DNA from: Alphaproteobacteria bacterium
GTDB lineage: Bacteria; Pseudomonadota; Alphaproteobacteria; Acetobacterales; Acetobacteraceae
Assembly: GCA_026400815.1 (NCBI GenBank)
Contig: JAPLOI010000009.1
Location: 1 to 64,000 of the forward strand
DNA: 64,000 bases
Direction: 5' to 3'
Of the stretch, positions 32,062 through 42,810 are shown piece after piece (positions within the stretch are counted from its first letter, which is position 1; every line of letters starts with the position of its first letter). The notes beneath the pieces were generated by a model. The model was not told where the DNA came from. It ran no database searches and worked only from the letters and a program-made list of their open reading frames with translations. The position numbers and the translations under genes were made by a program.

Positions 32062-32967
32062 TCAAACGCGATCCCAATAGGGGTCCGGCCCGAAGCAGGC
32101 CGCCAGGTGGTCGATGAAGGCCCGGGTCTTGAACGGCAAATAGCGGCTGGGCGGCCACACCGCATGCACCCCCAGCGGCGGCACGCTCCAGCCCGGCAGC
32201 GCCGGCACCAGCCGCCCGTCACGCAGCGCCTCGCCCACGATGAAGGTCGGCTTCAGCGCAATGCCCAGCCCGGCAATGGCGGCATAGGCCAGCGCCTCGC
32301 CATTGTTGGACCAGATGCGGCTGCCCACCCGCACATTCTCCTGCTGGCCGTCACGCTCGAAGCGCCACAGATCGCCAGCGGCGGCATAGGCATAGGAAAG
32401 GCAGTCATGCTTCACGAGATCGGCCGGATGCTCCGGCATCCCCCGCGCCGCGAGATAGGCCGGCGCGGCACATACAATGCTGCGGCACGGTGCCAGCCGG
32501 CGCGCGACCAGGGAGGAATCCTCCAGCCGCCCGATCCGCACCGCCACGTCCACCTGCTCCTCCAGCAGGTTCACCCGCCGGTCGGCCAAGGTCAGCTCCA
32601 CGCCCAGCTCGGGATGGGCGGCCAGAAAACTGGCCACCGCCGGCGCCACATGCCGCGCCCCGAACGTCACCGGCGCGTTCACCCGCAGCACCCCGCGCGG
32701 CCGGCCGGTCAGCGTGCTCGCCTCCTGCTCCGCCTCCTCCAGCGTCGCCAGCGCCAGCCGCGCCCGGTCCAGATACGCCAACCCCGCCTCGGTCAGGCTC
32801 ACCCGCCGCGTGGTGCGATTGAGCAGCTTCACCCCCAGCCGCGCCTCCAGCTGCATCACCCGGTCGGAGGCAACAGTGCGCGAGATCCCCAATGCCGAAG
32901 CCGCCGCGGTGAAGCTGGCCAGCTCCGCCACCCGCACAAAGGTGGCGATCACATCCAGGCGGTCCAT
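32062..32967 (-). CDS. LysR-family transcriptional regulator
   Basis: 301 residues. The N-terminal winged helix-turn-helix is typical: FVRVAELASFTAAASALGIS and LEARLGVKLLNRTTRRVSLT. A LysR substrate-binding domain follows from about residue 90. The ATG at 32967 shares its A with the stop of the upstream enolase-superfamily gene (TGATG), so the regulator is translated from the same mRNA rather than being divergent from its target as in most LysR systems. Its inducer is unknown; the coupled gene suggests a sugar acid or a related compound. Confidence 0.88.
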   Translation of the reverse strand: MDRLDVIATFVRVAELASFTAAASALGISRTVASDRVMQLEARLGVKLLNRTTRRVSLTEAGLAYLDRARLALATLEEAEQEASTLTGRPRGVLRVNAPVTFGARHVAPAVASFLAAHPELGVELTLADRRVNLLEEQVDVAVRIGRLEDSSLVARRLAPCRSIVCAAPAYLAARGMPEHPADLVKHDCLSYAYAAAGDLWRFERDGQQENVRVGSRIWSNNGEALAYAAIAGLGIALKPTFIVGEALRDGRLVPALPGWSVPPLGVHAVWPPSRYLPFKTRAFIDHLAACFGPDPYWDRV

Positions 32968-34157
32968 CAGTCGAAGAAACCCTTGTCCGCCTCGGCCAGG
33001 TACTGCTGCGCCTTGCCGATATCGAACGTCACCCCCAGCCCCGGCGCATCCGGCACTTCGATGAACCCGTCCTTCACCTCCGGCACCCCCGTCATGATCT
33101 CCGGCCACCACGCCCCACGGATCGCCGGCAGTTCGAAGGCGATATAGTTGTCCGGCAGCGCCGCACACACCTGCACCAGCGCCGCCGTGCCCAGCAGCCC
33201 ATCCGCGATCCCATGCGGCGCCATCATCACCCCGTGCAGGTCAGCGTATTCCGCCACCCATTTCAGCTCCGCCAACCCGCCGATATCGCAGGGATCGGGC
33301 CCGATCACCCGCACCGCCTTGGTCTCGATGAGTCGGGAAAAATTCTGCCGCAGGTAGATCTGCTCCCCGGTATGCGTGGGCGTAGAAGTCGCCCGTGTCA
33401 CCTCGGCATACAGATCCGCCCCGGCATGCGTGGAATAGTCGCCAGTGATCATGTCCTCCAGCCACACCAGGTTGAAGGGCTCCATCGCCCGCGCAAACCG
33501 GATCGCATCCGGCACCGTCATGCCCGGCCCGCAATCCAGCGCCAGCCCCACCTCGTCGCCCAGCACCGCCTTCATCGCGGCCACGCACTCCACCATGTGC
33601 GACAGCCCACGCTCCGTCAGCAGCCCGCGGTCGATCCAGGAATGGAACGGCGTCGTCCGGCTCTCGCCCATGTGGAACCCCGGCACCGCGTTGCGCATGC
33701 CGGAATGGAACCCGATGCCCTGCTTCACGAAGCTGAACCCATGCGGCGCCGCCTTCATGTCCGCCACGGCCTTCGCGAAATCCTCCGGCTGGAACCCCGG
33801 CATCGCGCCCCGCACCCCGCCATTGTACACCCGCACCCGGTCACGCACCTTGCCGCCCAGCAGCTTGTGCACCGGCACGCCAGCCGCCTTGCCCGCGATG
33901 TCCCACAGTGCGATCTCGATGGCGCTCACCGCCGCCCCCCATGGCTTGAACGCGCCCCTTGGCCGCAGCGGGATCATCGCCCGCTCCACCAGCGTTGGGT
34001 CCACGCCGATCAACGCCTCTCGCAGCATGGCGACATGCGCCTTGATATAGGGCTTGGTGTATTCCACCGGCCCGAAGCCGCTCAGCCCGGCATCGGTGCA
34101 AACGCGAACAACGGGATTCTCGCCGATGATGGCGCAGCGGATATCGGTGATCTTCAT
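32967..34157 (-). CDS. Mandelate racemase/muconate lactonizing enzyme family protein
   Basis: 396 residues of the enolase superfamily. An N-terminal capping domain is followed by a barrel with the metal-ligand candidates LALDCG, WLED and GPDPCDIGGL, and a HGIAD segment near the C-terminus (MMAPHG) with a possible catalytic His. FSFVKQG may supply the Lys base. Members are acid-sugar dehydratases, racemases or cycloisomerases; the exact reaction cannot be assigned. Stop TGA overlaps the LysR ATG. The ATG at 34157 is divergent from the ABC exporter gene, with 80 nt between them and no clear promoter. Confidence 0.83.
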   Translation of the reverse strand: MKITDIRCAIIGENPVVRVCTDAGLSGFGPVEYTKPYIKAHVAMLREALIGVDPTLVERAMIPLRPRGAFKPWGAAVSAIEIALWDIAGKAAGVPVHKLLGGKVRDRVRVYNGGVRGAMPGFQPEDFAKAVADMKAAPHGFSFVKQGIGFHSGMRNAVPGFHMGESRTTPFHSWIDRGLLTERGLSHMVECVAAMKAVLGDEVGLALDCGPGMTVPDAIRFARAMEPFNLVWLEDMITGDYSTHAGADLYAEVTRATSTPTHTGEQIYLRQNFSRLIETKAVRVIGPDPCDIGGLAELKWVAEYADLHGVMMAPHGIADGLLGTAALVQVCAALPDNYIAFELPAIRGAWWPEIMTGVPEVKDGFIEVPDAPGLGVTFDIGKAQQYLAEADKGFFD

Positions 34158-34237
34158 GGGGCCAGTCGCTCCGGCGGCAGGGGTGCCCACTCTGCCACCA
34201 CCGCCAAACCGTGCGAAGCACCGCCGGAAGCCGCTTC

Positions 34238-35992
<1,755 letters not shown>

Positions 35993-36049
35993 CTTGCGCC
36001 CGCCACCCGCCTGCCGTGAACTGCGGGAACCGTGAAGGAGGAATGGCCC

Positions 36050-37672
36050 ATGAAGGGTGTTGTCGTCTGCCCGCAGCCCCGCGCCGCCGATGTGGGGGCC
36101 GCCATCCTGGCCAAGGGTGGCACCGCCTTCGATGCCGCCGTCGCCACCGCCTTCAGCCAGATGGTGAACGACCCCTTTATGTGCGGCATGGGCGGCATGG
36201 GCACGCTGCAGGTGTTCCGCGCCGCGGACGGCAAACACGAGATGATCGACTTCCACACCCGCGGCGGAGCCAAGGTCACGCCCAGCATGTGGGCCGCCGA
36301 CCAGACCGGGCGCAGCGAGATCAGCGGTTATTCCTTCTTCGCCGACAACCGTTCGGAGCTCGGCTACACCGCCGTCATGATCCCCGGCACGGTGCGCGGC
36401 TTCCATGAGTTCCACGCCCGCTACTGCACCATGGACTGGGCGGACCTGCTGGCCCCCGCCATCGCCCAGGCCCGTGCCGGCGTGACCGTCACGCCCTTCT
36501 ACAGCGGCTTCCTCTCCGGCACGCCCATGGCCGGCGTGCCCAACGGCCACACCCGCATCAGCCGCACGCCAGAATCCGCGCGCATCTTCCTCAACGCCCA
36601 GGGCAAGGTACACGCCGTCGGCGAGACGCTGGTGCTGAGCGACATGGCCGACACGATGGAGCGCGTGGCCAGGGGCGGGGCGGATGAGTACTACACCGGC
36701 GCGCTCGGCCAGCAGATCGCCGCCGACTTCGCCGCCAACGGCGCCTTCATCACCGCCGATGACCTGAAGAACTACAAAGTCCGCCAGGGCATGCCTGTGA
36801 TCGGCAGCTATCGCGGCTTCGAAGTTGCCTCCAACCCGCCGCCTGGCTCCGGCGCCGTGCTGATCGAGATCCTGAACATCCTGGAGAATTTCGACCTCGG
36901 CCGCCATCCGCCCGGCGGGGTGGAGCACATGGACCTGCTCGCCCGCGCGCTCGCCGCCGCCCATGTCGATCGCGAGGCCTGGCTCGCCGACCCCGAGTTC
37001 GTCGATGTTCCCGTGGAGACGATGATCTCCAAGGACCGCGCCGCGCATTGGGCCGCCGAGATCCGCAAGGGGTGGCTGCCCGGGCATCGCCAGGGCTCGC
37101 CCCCCTCCTGCACCACGCATCTCTCGGTGATGGACGCCGCTGGCAATGCCGTCTCCGTCACCCACACGCTGGGCACCGGCGCTGGCGTGGTAACGCCCGG
37201 CCTCGGCTTCCAGTGGAACAACGCGATGAAGCTGTTCGACCCGCAGCCGGGCCGCGCCAACTCCATGGCGCCCGGCAAGGCGCGCACCACCGGCATGGTG
37301 CCGACCATGCTGCTGAAGGACGGCAAGCCGGTGCTGGTGGTGGGCGCACCGGGCGGCTCCGTGATCATCACCGCCGTGCTCACCACCATCCTCAACATCG
37401 TCGATTTCGGCATGACGGCGGCGGAGGCCGTGGCGTTGCCGCGCATCCACTGCGAGGCCGGGCCGGTCTTCGCCGAGGCGCGCGTGCAACAATCCGTGGT
37501 GGATGCGCTCCGCGCCCGCGGCCACGAGGTGCGCCACAGCCCGCACAGCTTCGACCCCACGATGAGCCGGGCGCATGCCATCTGGCTCGGCGGCGGCAGC
37601 CGTGGCGCGCTGGGGAACTGGCAGGCCGGTGCCGATCCGCGCGGCGGGGCAGGGGTGGCCTGGGCCTGGTAG
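36050..37672 (+). CDS. ggt: Gamma-glutamyltransferase (Ntn hydrolase)
   Basis: 540 residues. The autoprocessing site and nucleophile is T355 in CTTHLSVMDAAGNAVS, which divides the proenzyme into ~354- and ~186-residue subunits. NPPPGSG, ARTTGMVPT and the GAPGGS oxyanion region are conserved. The enzyme hydrolyses or transfers gamma-glutamyl groups. No signal peptide is present, unlike the classical periplasmic E. coli enzyme, so it may be cytoplasmic; this fits members of the cephalosporin acylase-like subgroup. GGAGG lies 9-10 nt before the ATG at 36050. An ABC importer follows 79 nt downstream on the same strand. Confidence 0.88.
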   Translation: MKGVVVCPQPRAADVGAAILAKGGTAFDAAVATAFSQMVNDPFMCGMGGMGTLQVFRAADGKHEMIDFHTRGGAKVTPSMWAADQTGRSEISGYSFFADNRSELGYTAVMIPGTVRGFHEFHARYCTMDWADLLAPAIAQARAGVTVTPFYSGFLSGTPMAGVPNGHTRISRTPESARIFLNAQGKVHAVGETLVLSDMADTMERVARGGADEYYTGALGQQIAADFAANGAFITADDLKNYKVRQGMPVIGSYRGFEVASNPPPGSGAVLIEILNILENFDLGRHPPGGVEHMDLLARALAAAHVDREAWLADPEFVDVPVETMISKDRAAHWAAEIRKGWLPGHRQGSPPSCTTHLSVMDAAGNAVSVTHTLGTGAGVVTPGLGFQWNNAMKLFDPQPGRANSMAPGKARTTGMVPTMLLKDGKPVLVVGAPGGSVIITAVLTTILNIVDFGMTAAEAVALPRIHCEAGPVFAEARVQQSVVDALRARGHEVRHSPHSFDPTMSRAHAIWLGGGSRGALGNWQAGADPRGGAGVAWAW

Positions 37673-37751
37673 ACGCCTTGGAATCTTGTCTGGACCGCGC
37701 CGCCAAGTTGCGGCAATCCCACCCGCAACCGCATGCAAGGAGCCCGCGCGT

Positions 37752-38732
37752 ATGAACCGTCGCAACATGATGGCCCTGACCGGTGCCGTGAGCCTCGCCG
37801 CAGCCCTGCCGGTGCGGGCGCAGGCGGGCCAGGTGGTGGCCTATACCGCGTTTGCCGAATCCGTCACCGCCATGACCCCGCCCTTCAAGGCCCGGGCCGG
37901 CATGGATATCCAGCTGGTGGCCGCCGGCTCCGGCGAGCTGGTGCGCCGCATAACGGCCGAGCGCGCCCGCCCGCTGGCCGATGCGCTGATCTCCGTGGGC
38001 GGTGAGTCGATCGACGGCAACCCGACCCTGTTCACCAAATTCGCGCCGAAGGAGGATGCCGCGATCCTGCCGGTGCTGAAGGTCAGCCCGAACTGGACTC
38101 CCTTCTCCGTCACGCTCGCCACCGTGCTCGCCGTGAACACCCGCCTGGTGCCAGAGGCCGATATCCCCACCACCTGGGAGCAACTGGCCGACCCCAAGTG
38201 GAAGGGGAAGATCGCCTATGCCGGCGCCGACCGCTCCGGCAGCGCGCTGATCCAGCTGCTGCAGATCCTGCACAATTTCGGCGAGGAGCGCGGCTGGCAG
38301 CTGTTCGAGCGCATGGTGGAGAATTTCGTGATCACCGGCAGCTCCGGCGCCGTGTCGCGCGGGGCCGCCCAGGGCGAATACGCCATCGGCATCACGCTGG
38401 AAGACAACGCCCAGCGCTTCATCGATGGCGCCGCGCCGCTGCGCATCGTGTACCCGAAGGAAGGGATCAGCTTCGCCGCCGACGCCATGGCGGTGGTGGC
38501 CGGCGGCCCCAACCCGGCCGGCGCCCGCGCGCTGATCGACTTCATCGTCTCCACTGAGGGCCAGGGCATCATCGTGGAGAAGTTCGGCCGCCGCCCGATC
38601 CGCGCCGACGTGCCGCAGCCCAAGGGCGGCGTGGACGTGGCCACCCTGCCGGTCAACAACCCGCCGGTGGAGTGGACCAACGCCCGGCAGAAGGACATCC
38701 TGGCCCGCTACCTCCGCCTCGTCCGCCGCTGA
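37752..38732 (+). CDS. ABC importer substrate-binding protein (Fbp/iron(III)-like)
   Basis: 326 residues. The signal peptide is MNRRNMMALTGAVSLAAALPVRAQA. The mature protein begins GQVVAYTAFAESVTAM, and motifs such as IPTTWEQLADPKWKGKIAYA and FIVSTEGQGIIVEKFGRRP are typical of the FbpA-like cluster, which includes ferric iron, phosphonate and thiamine or spermidine-type binding proteins. The conserved Tyr pair that binds iron in FbpA is not evident, so a ligand other than Fe(III) is possible. AAGGAG lies 10 nt upstream. It leads a three-gene importer operon. Confidence 0.85.
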   Translation: MNRRNMMALTGAVSLAAALPVRAQAGQVVAYTAFAESVTAMTPPFKARAGMDIQLVAAGSGELVRRITAERARPLADALISVGGESIDGNPTLFTKFAPKEDAAILPVLKVSPNWTPFSVTLATVLAVNTRLVPEADIPTTWEQLADPKWKGKIAYAGADRSGSALIQLLQILHNFGEERGWQLFERMVENFVITGSSGAVSRGAAQGEYAIGITLEDNAQRFIDGAAPLRIVYPKEGISFAADAMAVVAGGPNPAGARALIDFIVSTEGQGIIVEKFGRRPIRADVPQPKGGVDVATLPVNNPPVEWTNARQKDILARYLRLVRR

Positions 38733-38743
38733 CCCCGCCCCAC

Positions 38744-39832
38744 ATGACCGAAGCGCATCTGAAGGCCACCGGCATCAAGGTGCGCTTCGGCGCCTTCACC
38801 GCGCTGAACGGGGTGGACCTGGCCGTTCGGCGCGGGGAGCTGGTGACGCTGCTCGGCCCCTCCGGCTGCGGCAAGACCACGCTGTTGCGCGTGATCGCCG
38901 GCTTCCAGCGCCAGACCGAGGGGCGCATCGAAGTCGGCGGCCGCAATTTGGGCGACGTGCCGCCGGAAGGGCGCAATTTCGGCATGGTGTTCCAGAGCTA
39001 TGCCGTGTTCCCGCACATGTCGGTGGCCGACAACGTCGCCTACGGTCTGGCCGCCCGCGGCGTGCGCGGCGGCGATCGTGCCAGGCGCGTGCAGGCGGCG
39101 CTGGAGCGGGTGCAGCTCGGCGCGTTGGCCGGGCGCTTCCCCGATGCGCTCTCCGGCGGGCAGAAGCAGCGCGTGGGCCTGGCGCGGGCCATGGTGATCG
39201 AGCCCGATTTGCTGCTGATGGACGAGCCGCTCTCCAACCTCGATGCCCTGCTGCGCATCGAGATGCGGCGCGAGATCCGGCTGATGCAGCGCGAGCTGGG
39301 CATCACCACGCTCTATGTCACCCACGACCAGGAGGAGGCGCTGGCCATCTCCGACCGCATCGCGGTGATGCGCCAGGGCGAGCTGCTGCAGATCGCCCCG
39401 CCGGAAGAGGTGTTCGAGGCCCCGGCCCACGCTTTCGTCGCGGACTTCATCGGCGGCTGCAACTGGTTCGATGCCACGCTGGCGCCGGGCGATGCCGTCA
39501 CTCTCGCCGAAGGCCCAAGCTTCGTGCTGCCGCGGCGCGAGGGCCGCCCCGCCGGCCCGGTGCGTCTCGCTTTGCGCAACGAGGATCTGCGACTTTGCGG
39601 CGGGCCGGGCGCGTTGCCCTGCCTCGCAGGCCAGGTGCTGATGCGCGCCTATATGGGTCATCGCACCCGGCTGCATCTGCGCCTGCCCTCCGGCGCCACG
39701 ATGGATGCCGACGTGCCCAGCGGCACCGCCCTGCCGGCCGAGGGTGCCACCGTGCACCTGGAATTCCACCCCGACCGCGCCCGCCTGTTCACATGCGGGG
39801 CCGGGCCGGCTGATGGTTGGCGCATCGCGTGA
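38744..39832 (+). CDS. ABC importer ATP-binding protein (PotA/FbpC-like)
   Basis: 362 residues. Walker A is GPSGCGKTT (38-46), the signature LSGGQKQRVGLARA starts at 136, and Walker B is LLLMDEPLSNLD followed by VTHDQEEALAISDRI. A C-terminal TOBE-like regulatory domain covers about 240-360. It powers the permease next to it. The start is 11 nt after the SBP stop; its own stop overlaps the permease GTG (GTGA). The clustering makes a FbpABC- or PotABCD-like importer; the cargo is not known. Confidence 0.9.
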   Translation: MTEAHLKATGIKVRFGAFTALNGVDLAVRRGELVTLLGPSGCGKTTLLRVIAGFQRQTEGRIEVGGRNLGDVPPEGRNFGMVFQSYAVFPHMSVADNVAYGLAARGVRGGDRARRVQAALERVQLGALAGRFPDALSGGQKQRVGLARAMVIEPDLLLMDEPLSNLDALLRIEMRREIRLMQRELGITTLYVTHDQEEALAISDRIAVMRQGELLQIAPPEEVFEAPAHAFVADFIGGCNWFDATLAPGDAVTLAEGPSFVLPRREGRPAGPVRLALRNEDLRLCGGPGALPCLAGQVLMRAYMGHRTRLHLRLPSGATMDADVPSGTALPAEGATVHLEFHPDRARLFTCGAGPADGWRIA

Positions 39833-41505
39833 GTGCCGCGGCCCGCCTGTTGCGCGACCCCTGGCCGCTGGTGGCGCTGCTGGTGGTGGCGATCATGCTG
39901 GTGTTCGTCGCCTGGCCGCTGGCCGAGCTGGCCCGCCAGAGCCTGATCGGCCAGGAGAGCGGGCGCTTCGGGTTGGAGAACTACGTCGCCTTCTTCGAAT
40001 CCCGCTACTTCCGCCGCGCGCTGACCAACAGCCTCACCATCGCGGCCCTCGGCACTGCCATCTCCCTGCTGCTCGCCGTGCCGCTGGCGCTGGCCTTTGC
40101 GCGCTACGATTTCCGGGGCAAGCGCTGGATCGAGGTGGCGATCCTGATGTCCATGCTCTCGCCGCCCTTCGTCGGCGCCTATGCCTGGATCCTGATGTTC
40201 GGCCGCAGCGGCATGGTGCGCCAGGCGCTGGCAAGCATCGGCATCGACATCCCGCCGATCTACGGCACCTTCGGCATCGCCCTGGCCACCGCCTTCAGCC
40301 ACTACCCCGTGATGTTCCTGGTGGTGCGCAGCGGCCTCTCGCGCGTGAATGTGGGGCTGGAGGAAGCCGCCGCCAGCCTGGGTCGCGGGCGGCTGGCGGT
40401 GATCCGCACCGTGACCCTGCCGCTGGTGCTGCCGGCACTGGTAACGGGCATCCTGCTGGTGTTCCTCGGCATCCTCGCCGATTTCGGCACGCCGAGCATC
40501 CTGGGCGAGGGCGAACGCTTCCCGGTGCTCGCCACGCTGGCCTTCTCGCTCTACCTCTCCGAAATCGGCGCCGAGCCCGGCATGGCCGCCACCACCGCCG
40601 CCATCCTGGTGCTGCTGGCCATGACGCTGGTGATCTTCGCCCGCTGGCTCGCCGCGCGCCGCACCGTCTCCAACGACACTTCCGGCACGCGCGTTGCCAC
40701 CAAGTTGCGCGGCGGGCGCGGGGCGCTGATGTCGCTCGGCACCGCCACGCTGGTGCTGCTGGCCAACATGCCGCTGATCGTTGTCGTCGGCTCCTCCTTC
40801 CTGGAGGTGCGCGGCGTGGTGTTCCAGCCCGCGCTGACGCTGGCGAACTACCACAATGCCTTCGCCGCCCTGGGCGACGCGCTGTGGAACAGCCTGCGCT
40901 ATGCCGCGATCGCCCTGGTGATGATCCTCGTGCTCGGGTCGCTCGCCGGCTACCTGATCGCGCGGCGCAGCGGGCTGCTCTCCCGCCTGGCGGATTTGCT
41001 GATCATGGTGCCCTACGTGGTGCCCGGCACGGTGCTGGGCATCGGCTATGCTTCCGTGTTCAACCAGCCGCCGCTGATGCTCACCGGCACCGCCAGCATT
41101 ATCGTGGTGATGTACGTCATCCGCCGGCTGCCCTTCGTCGCCCGCGCCTCGGCCAGCATCGTCTACCAGATCGACCGCGGGCTGGAGGAAGCCTCCCAAA
41201 GCCTCGGCGTGCGCCCGCTCGGCGGGTTCCGGCGCGTGATGCTGCCGCTGATGCGCCCGGGCCTGCTCGCCGGGGCCGCGATCGCCTGGGTGGAGGTGTT
41301 CAACGAACTCTCCGCCTCGATCGTGCTCTACACCGGCGGGACAAGAACCCTGCCGGTGGCGGCCTACCAGCAATCGCTGGCCGGCGACGTGGGCATGGCG
41401 GCAGCCTATGCCACGATGCTGATTGCCATCACCGCCGGGGCGCTGGCGTTGTTCATCCTGCTGCGGGGGCGGGGGCGGGGGGATGGGGATGTCGGCGTGC
41501 TATAG
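39829..41505 (+). CDS. ABC importer permease, two fused MetI-like domains
   Basis: 558 residues with about 12 transmembrane segments. EAA-loop motifs occur twice: EEAAASLGRGRLAVIRTVTL and EEASQSLGVRPLGGFRRVML. This shows the FbpB-like fusion of two permease domains in one chain. The start is taken as GTG 39829 (overlapping the ATPase stop, GTGA); TTG 39817 is an alternative. A composite terminator-like repeat begins 7 nt after the stop, closing the operon against the convergent prfB. Confidence 0.88.
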   Translation: MSAAARLLRDPWPLVALLVVAIMLVFVAWPLAELARQSLIGQESGRFGLENYVAFFESRYFRRALTNSLTIAALGTAISLLLAVPLALAFARYDFRGKRWIEVAILMSMLSPPFVGAYAWILMFGRSGMVRQALASIGIDIPPIYGTFGIALATAFSHYPVMFLVVRSGLSRVNVGLEEAAASLGRGRLAVIRTVTLPLVLPALVTGILLVFLGILADFGTPSILGEGERFPVLATLAFSLYLSEIGAEPGMAATTAAILVLLAMTLVIFARWLAARRTVSNDTSGTRVATKLRGGRGALMSLGTATLVLLANMPLIVVVGSSFLEVRGVVFQPALTLANYHNAFAALGDALWNSLRYAAIALVMILVLGSLAGYLIARRSGLLSRLADLLIMVPYVVPGTVLGIGYASVFNQPPLMLTGTASIIVVMYVIRRLPFVARASASIVYQIDRGLEEASQSLGVRPLGGFRRVMLPLMRPGLLAGAAIAWVEVFNELSASIVLYTGGTRTLPVAAYQQSLAGDVGMAAAYATMLIAITAGALALFILLRGRGRGDGDVGVL

Positions 41506-41512
41506 GAAGCAT

Positions 41513-41638
41513 GTTCTTTTTTGAAAAAAAGAACCAAAAAACTTTTCCGACTGGCACGCGTGCCGGTCGTCCAGCACGCGTGCCAGCAAATGAAGTCTTT
41601 TTTGCTTCTTTTTTCTTCAGAAAAAAGAAGACTCTTCC
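41513..41638 (+). repeat. Dispersed terminator-like repeat, composite copy with perfect arms
   Basis: A-module 41513-41546; perfect 13-bp arms CTGGCACGCGTGC (41551-41563) and GCACGCGTGCCAG (41574-41586); B-module 41592-41638, ending exactly at the prfB stop codon. It is located between convergent genes. Confidence 0.8.
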
Positions 41639-42770
41639 TTACTGCGCCTGAGAACTCGCATCGCTGCGCGTTGCCCCCACCCGCTGCGCCAGCGCGGCGG
41701 CCATGAACGCATCCAGCTCCCCATCCAGCACCGCCGCCGGGTTGCCCTTTTCCACGCCGGTGCGCAGATCCTTCACCATCTGGTACGGCGCCAGCACATA
41801 GCTGCGGATCTGGTGGCCCCAGCCGATATCGGTCTTGGCGGCTTCCTGCGCATTGGCCACGGCCTCGCGCTTCTGCAGCTCGGCCTCGTACATGCGGGCC
41901 TTCAGCATCTCCATCGCGGTGGCGCGGTTGCGATGCTGGCTGCGGTCGGTCTGGCAGGCCACCACGATCCCGGTGGGGATGTGCGTGATGCGGATGGCCG
42001 ATTCGGTCTTGTTCACGTGCTGCCCGCCGGCGCCGGAGGCGCGGTAGGTGTCCACGCGGAGATCGGAGGGATCGATCTCGATCACGATCGTGTCGTCCAC
42101 CACCGGATACACCCACACCGAAGCGAAACTCGTCTGCCGCCGCGCGGCAGCGTCAAAGGGCGAGATGCGCACCAGGCGGTGCACCCCGGCCTCGGTCTTC
42201 AGCCAGCCATAGGCGTTCGGCCCGGTGACCTGCAGCGTGGCGGACTTGATGCCGGCCTGCTCGCCCTCGCTCTGCTCGATCAGCTGGATCTTGTAGCCGC
42301 GCGCCTCGGCCCAGCGATTGTACATCCGCACCAGCATCTCGGCCCAGTCCTGGGCCTCGGTGCCGCCGGCGCCGGCGTTGATTTCCATGTAGCAGTCGCG
42401 GCCATCGGCCTCGCCGGACAGCAGCGACTCGATCTCGCGCCGCTTGGCCTCCTCGGCCAGCAGCTTCAGCGCGGCGATGCCTTCATTGGCCATGGCGGTA
42501 TCGCCATCGGCCTCGGCCATCTCGATCAGCTCGCTGGTATCGGCGACGTCCTGCTCCAGCTTCTCCACGCCCTCGATGGCGGAGGCGAGCCGGTTGCGCT
42601 CGCGCATCAGCGCCTGCGCGGCGGCGGCGTCGTTCCAGAGGGTGGGGTCTTCGACCCGGTGGTTCAGTTCGTCCAGGCGGGCGCGGGCGACATCCCAGTC
42701 AAAGATGCCTCCTCAGCAGCGCGACGGACTGCTTGATCTGCTCGTTGAGGGCGATGGATTCGGCGGACAT
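41639..42770 (-). CDS. prfB: Peptide chain release factor 2, with programmed +1 frameshift
   Basis: 376 residues when read through the shift: 23 codons from ATG 42770 ([20 protein letters not shown]...) up to CTT, then skip one T and continue at GAC (D-W-D-V-A-R). RF2 marks are SPF (203-205, UGA/UAA recognition) and GGQ (248-250, peptidyl-tRNA hydrolysis). The in-frame TGA at 42701-42699 is the autoregulatory site: scarce RF2 favours the shift. It is the last gene of amiC-mrcA-prfB, 40 nt after mrcA. The other strand carries a long open frame here, which is a shadow. Confidence 0.95.
42699..42713 (-). promoter_or_regulatory. RF2 programmed frameshift site
   Basis: On the minus strand: AGGAGG (42713-42708), a 3-nt gap, then CTT-TGA-C. 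This is the classical arrangement of internal Shine-Dalgarno sequence, slippery CTT and UGA stop that drives +1 frameshifting in prfB. Confidence 0.95.
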
Positions 42771-42810
42771 GATGGCCCTGCGCTGAGGTTTGGAGGGATC
42801 AGGGGCCGGG

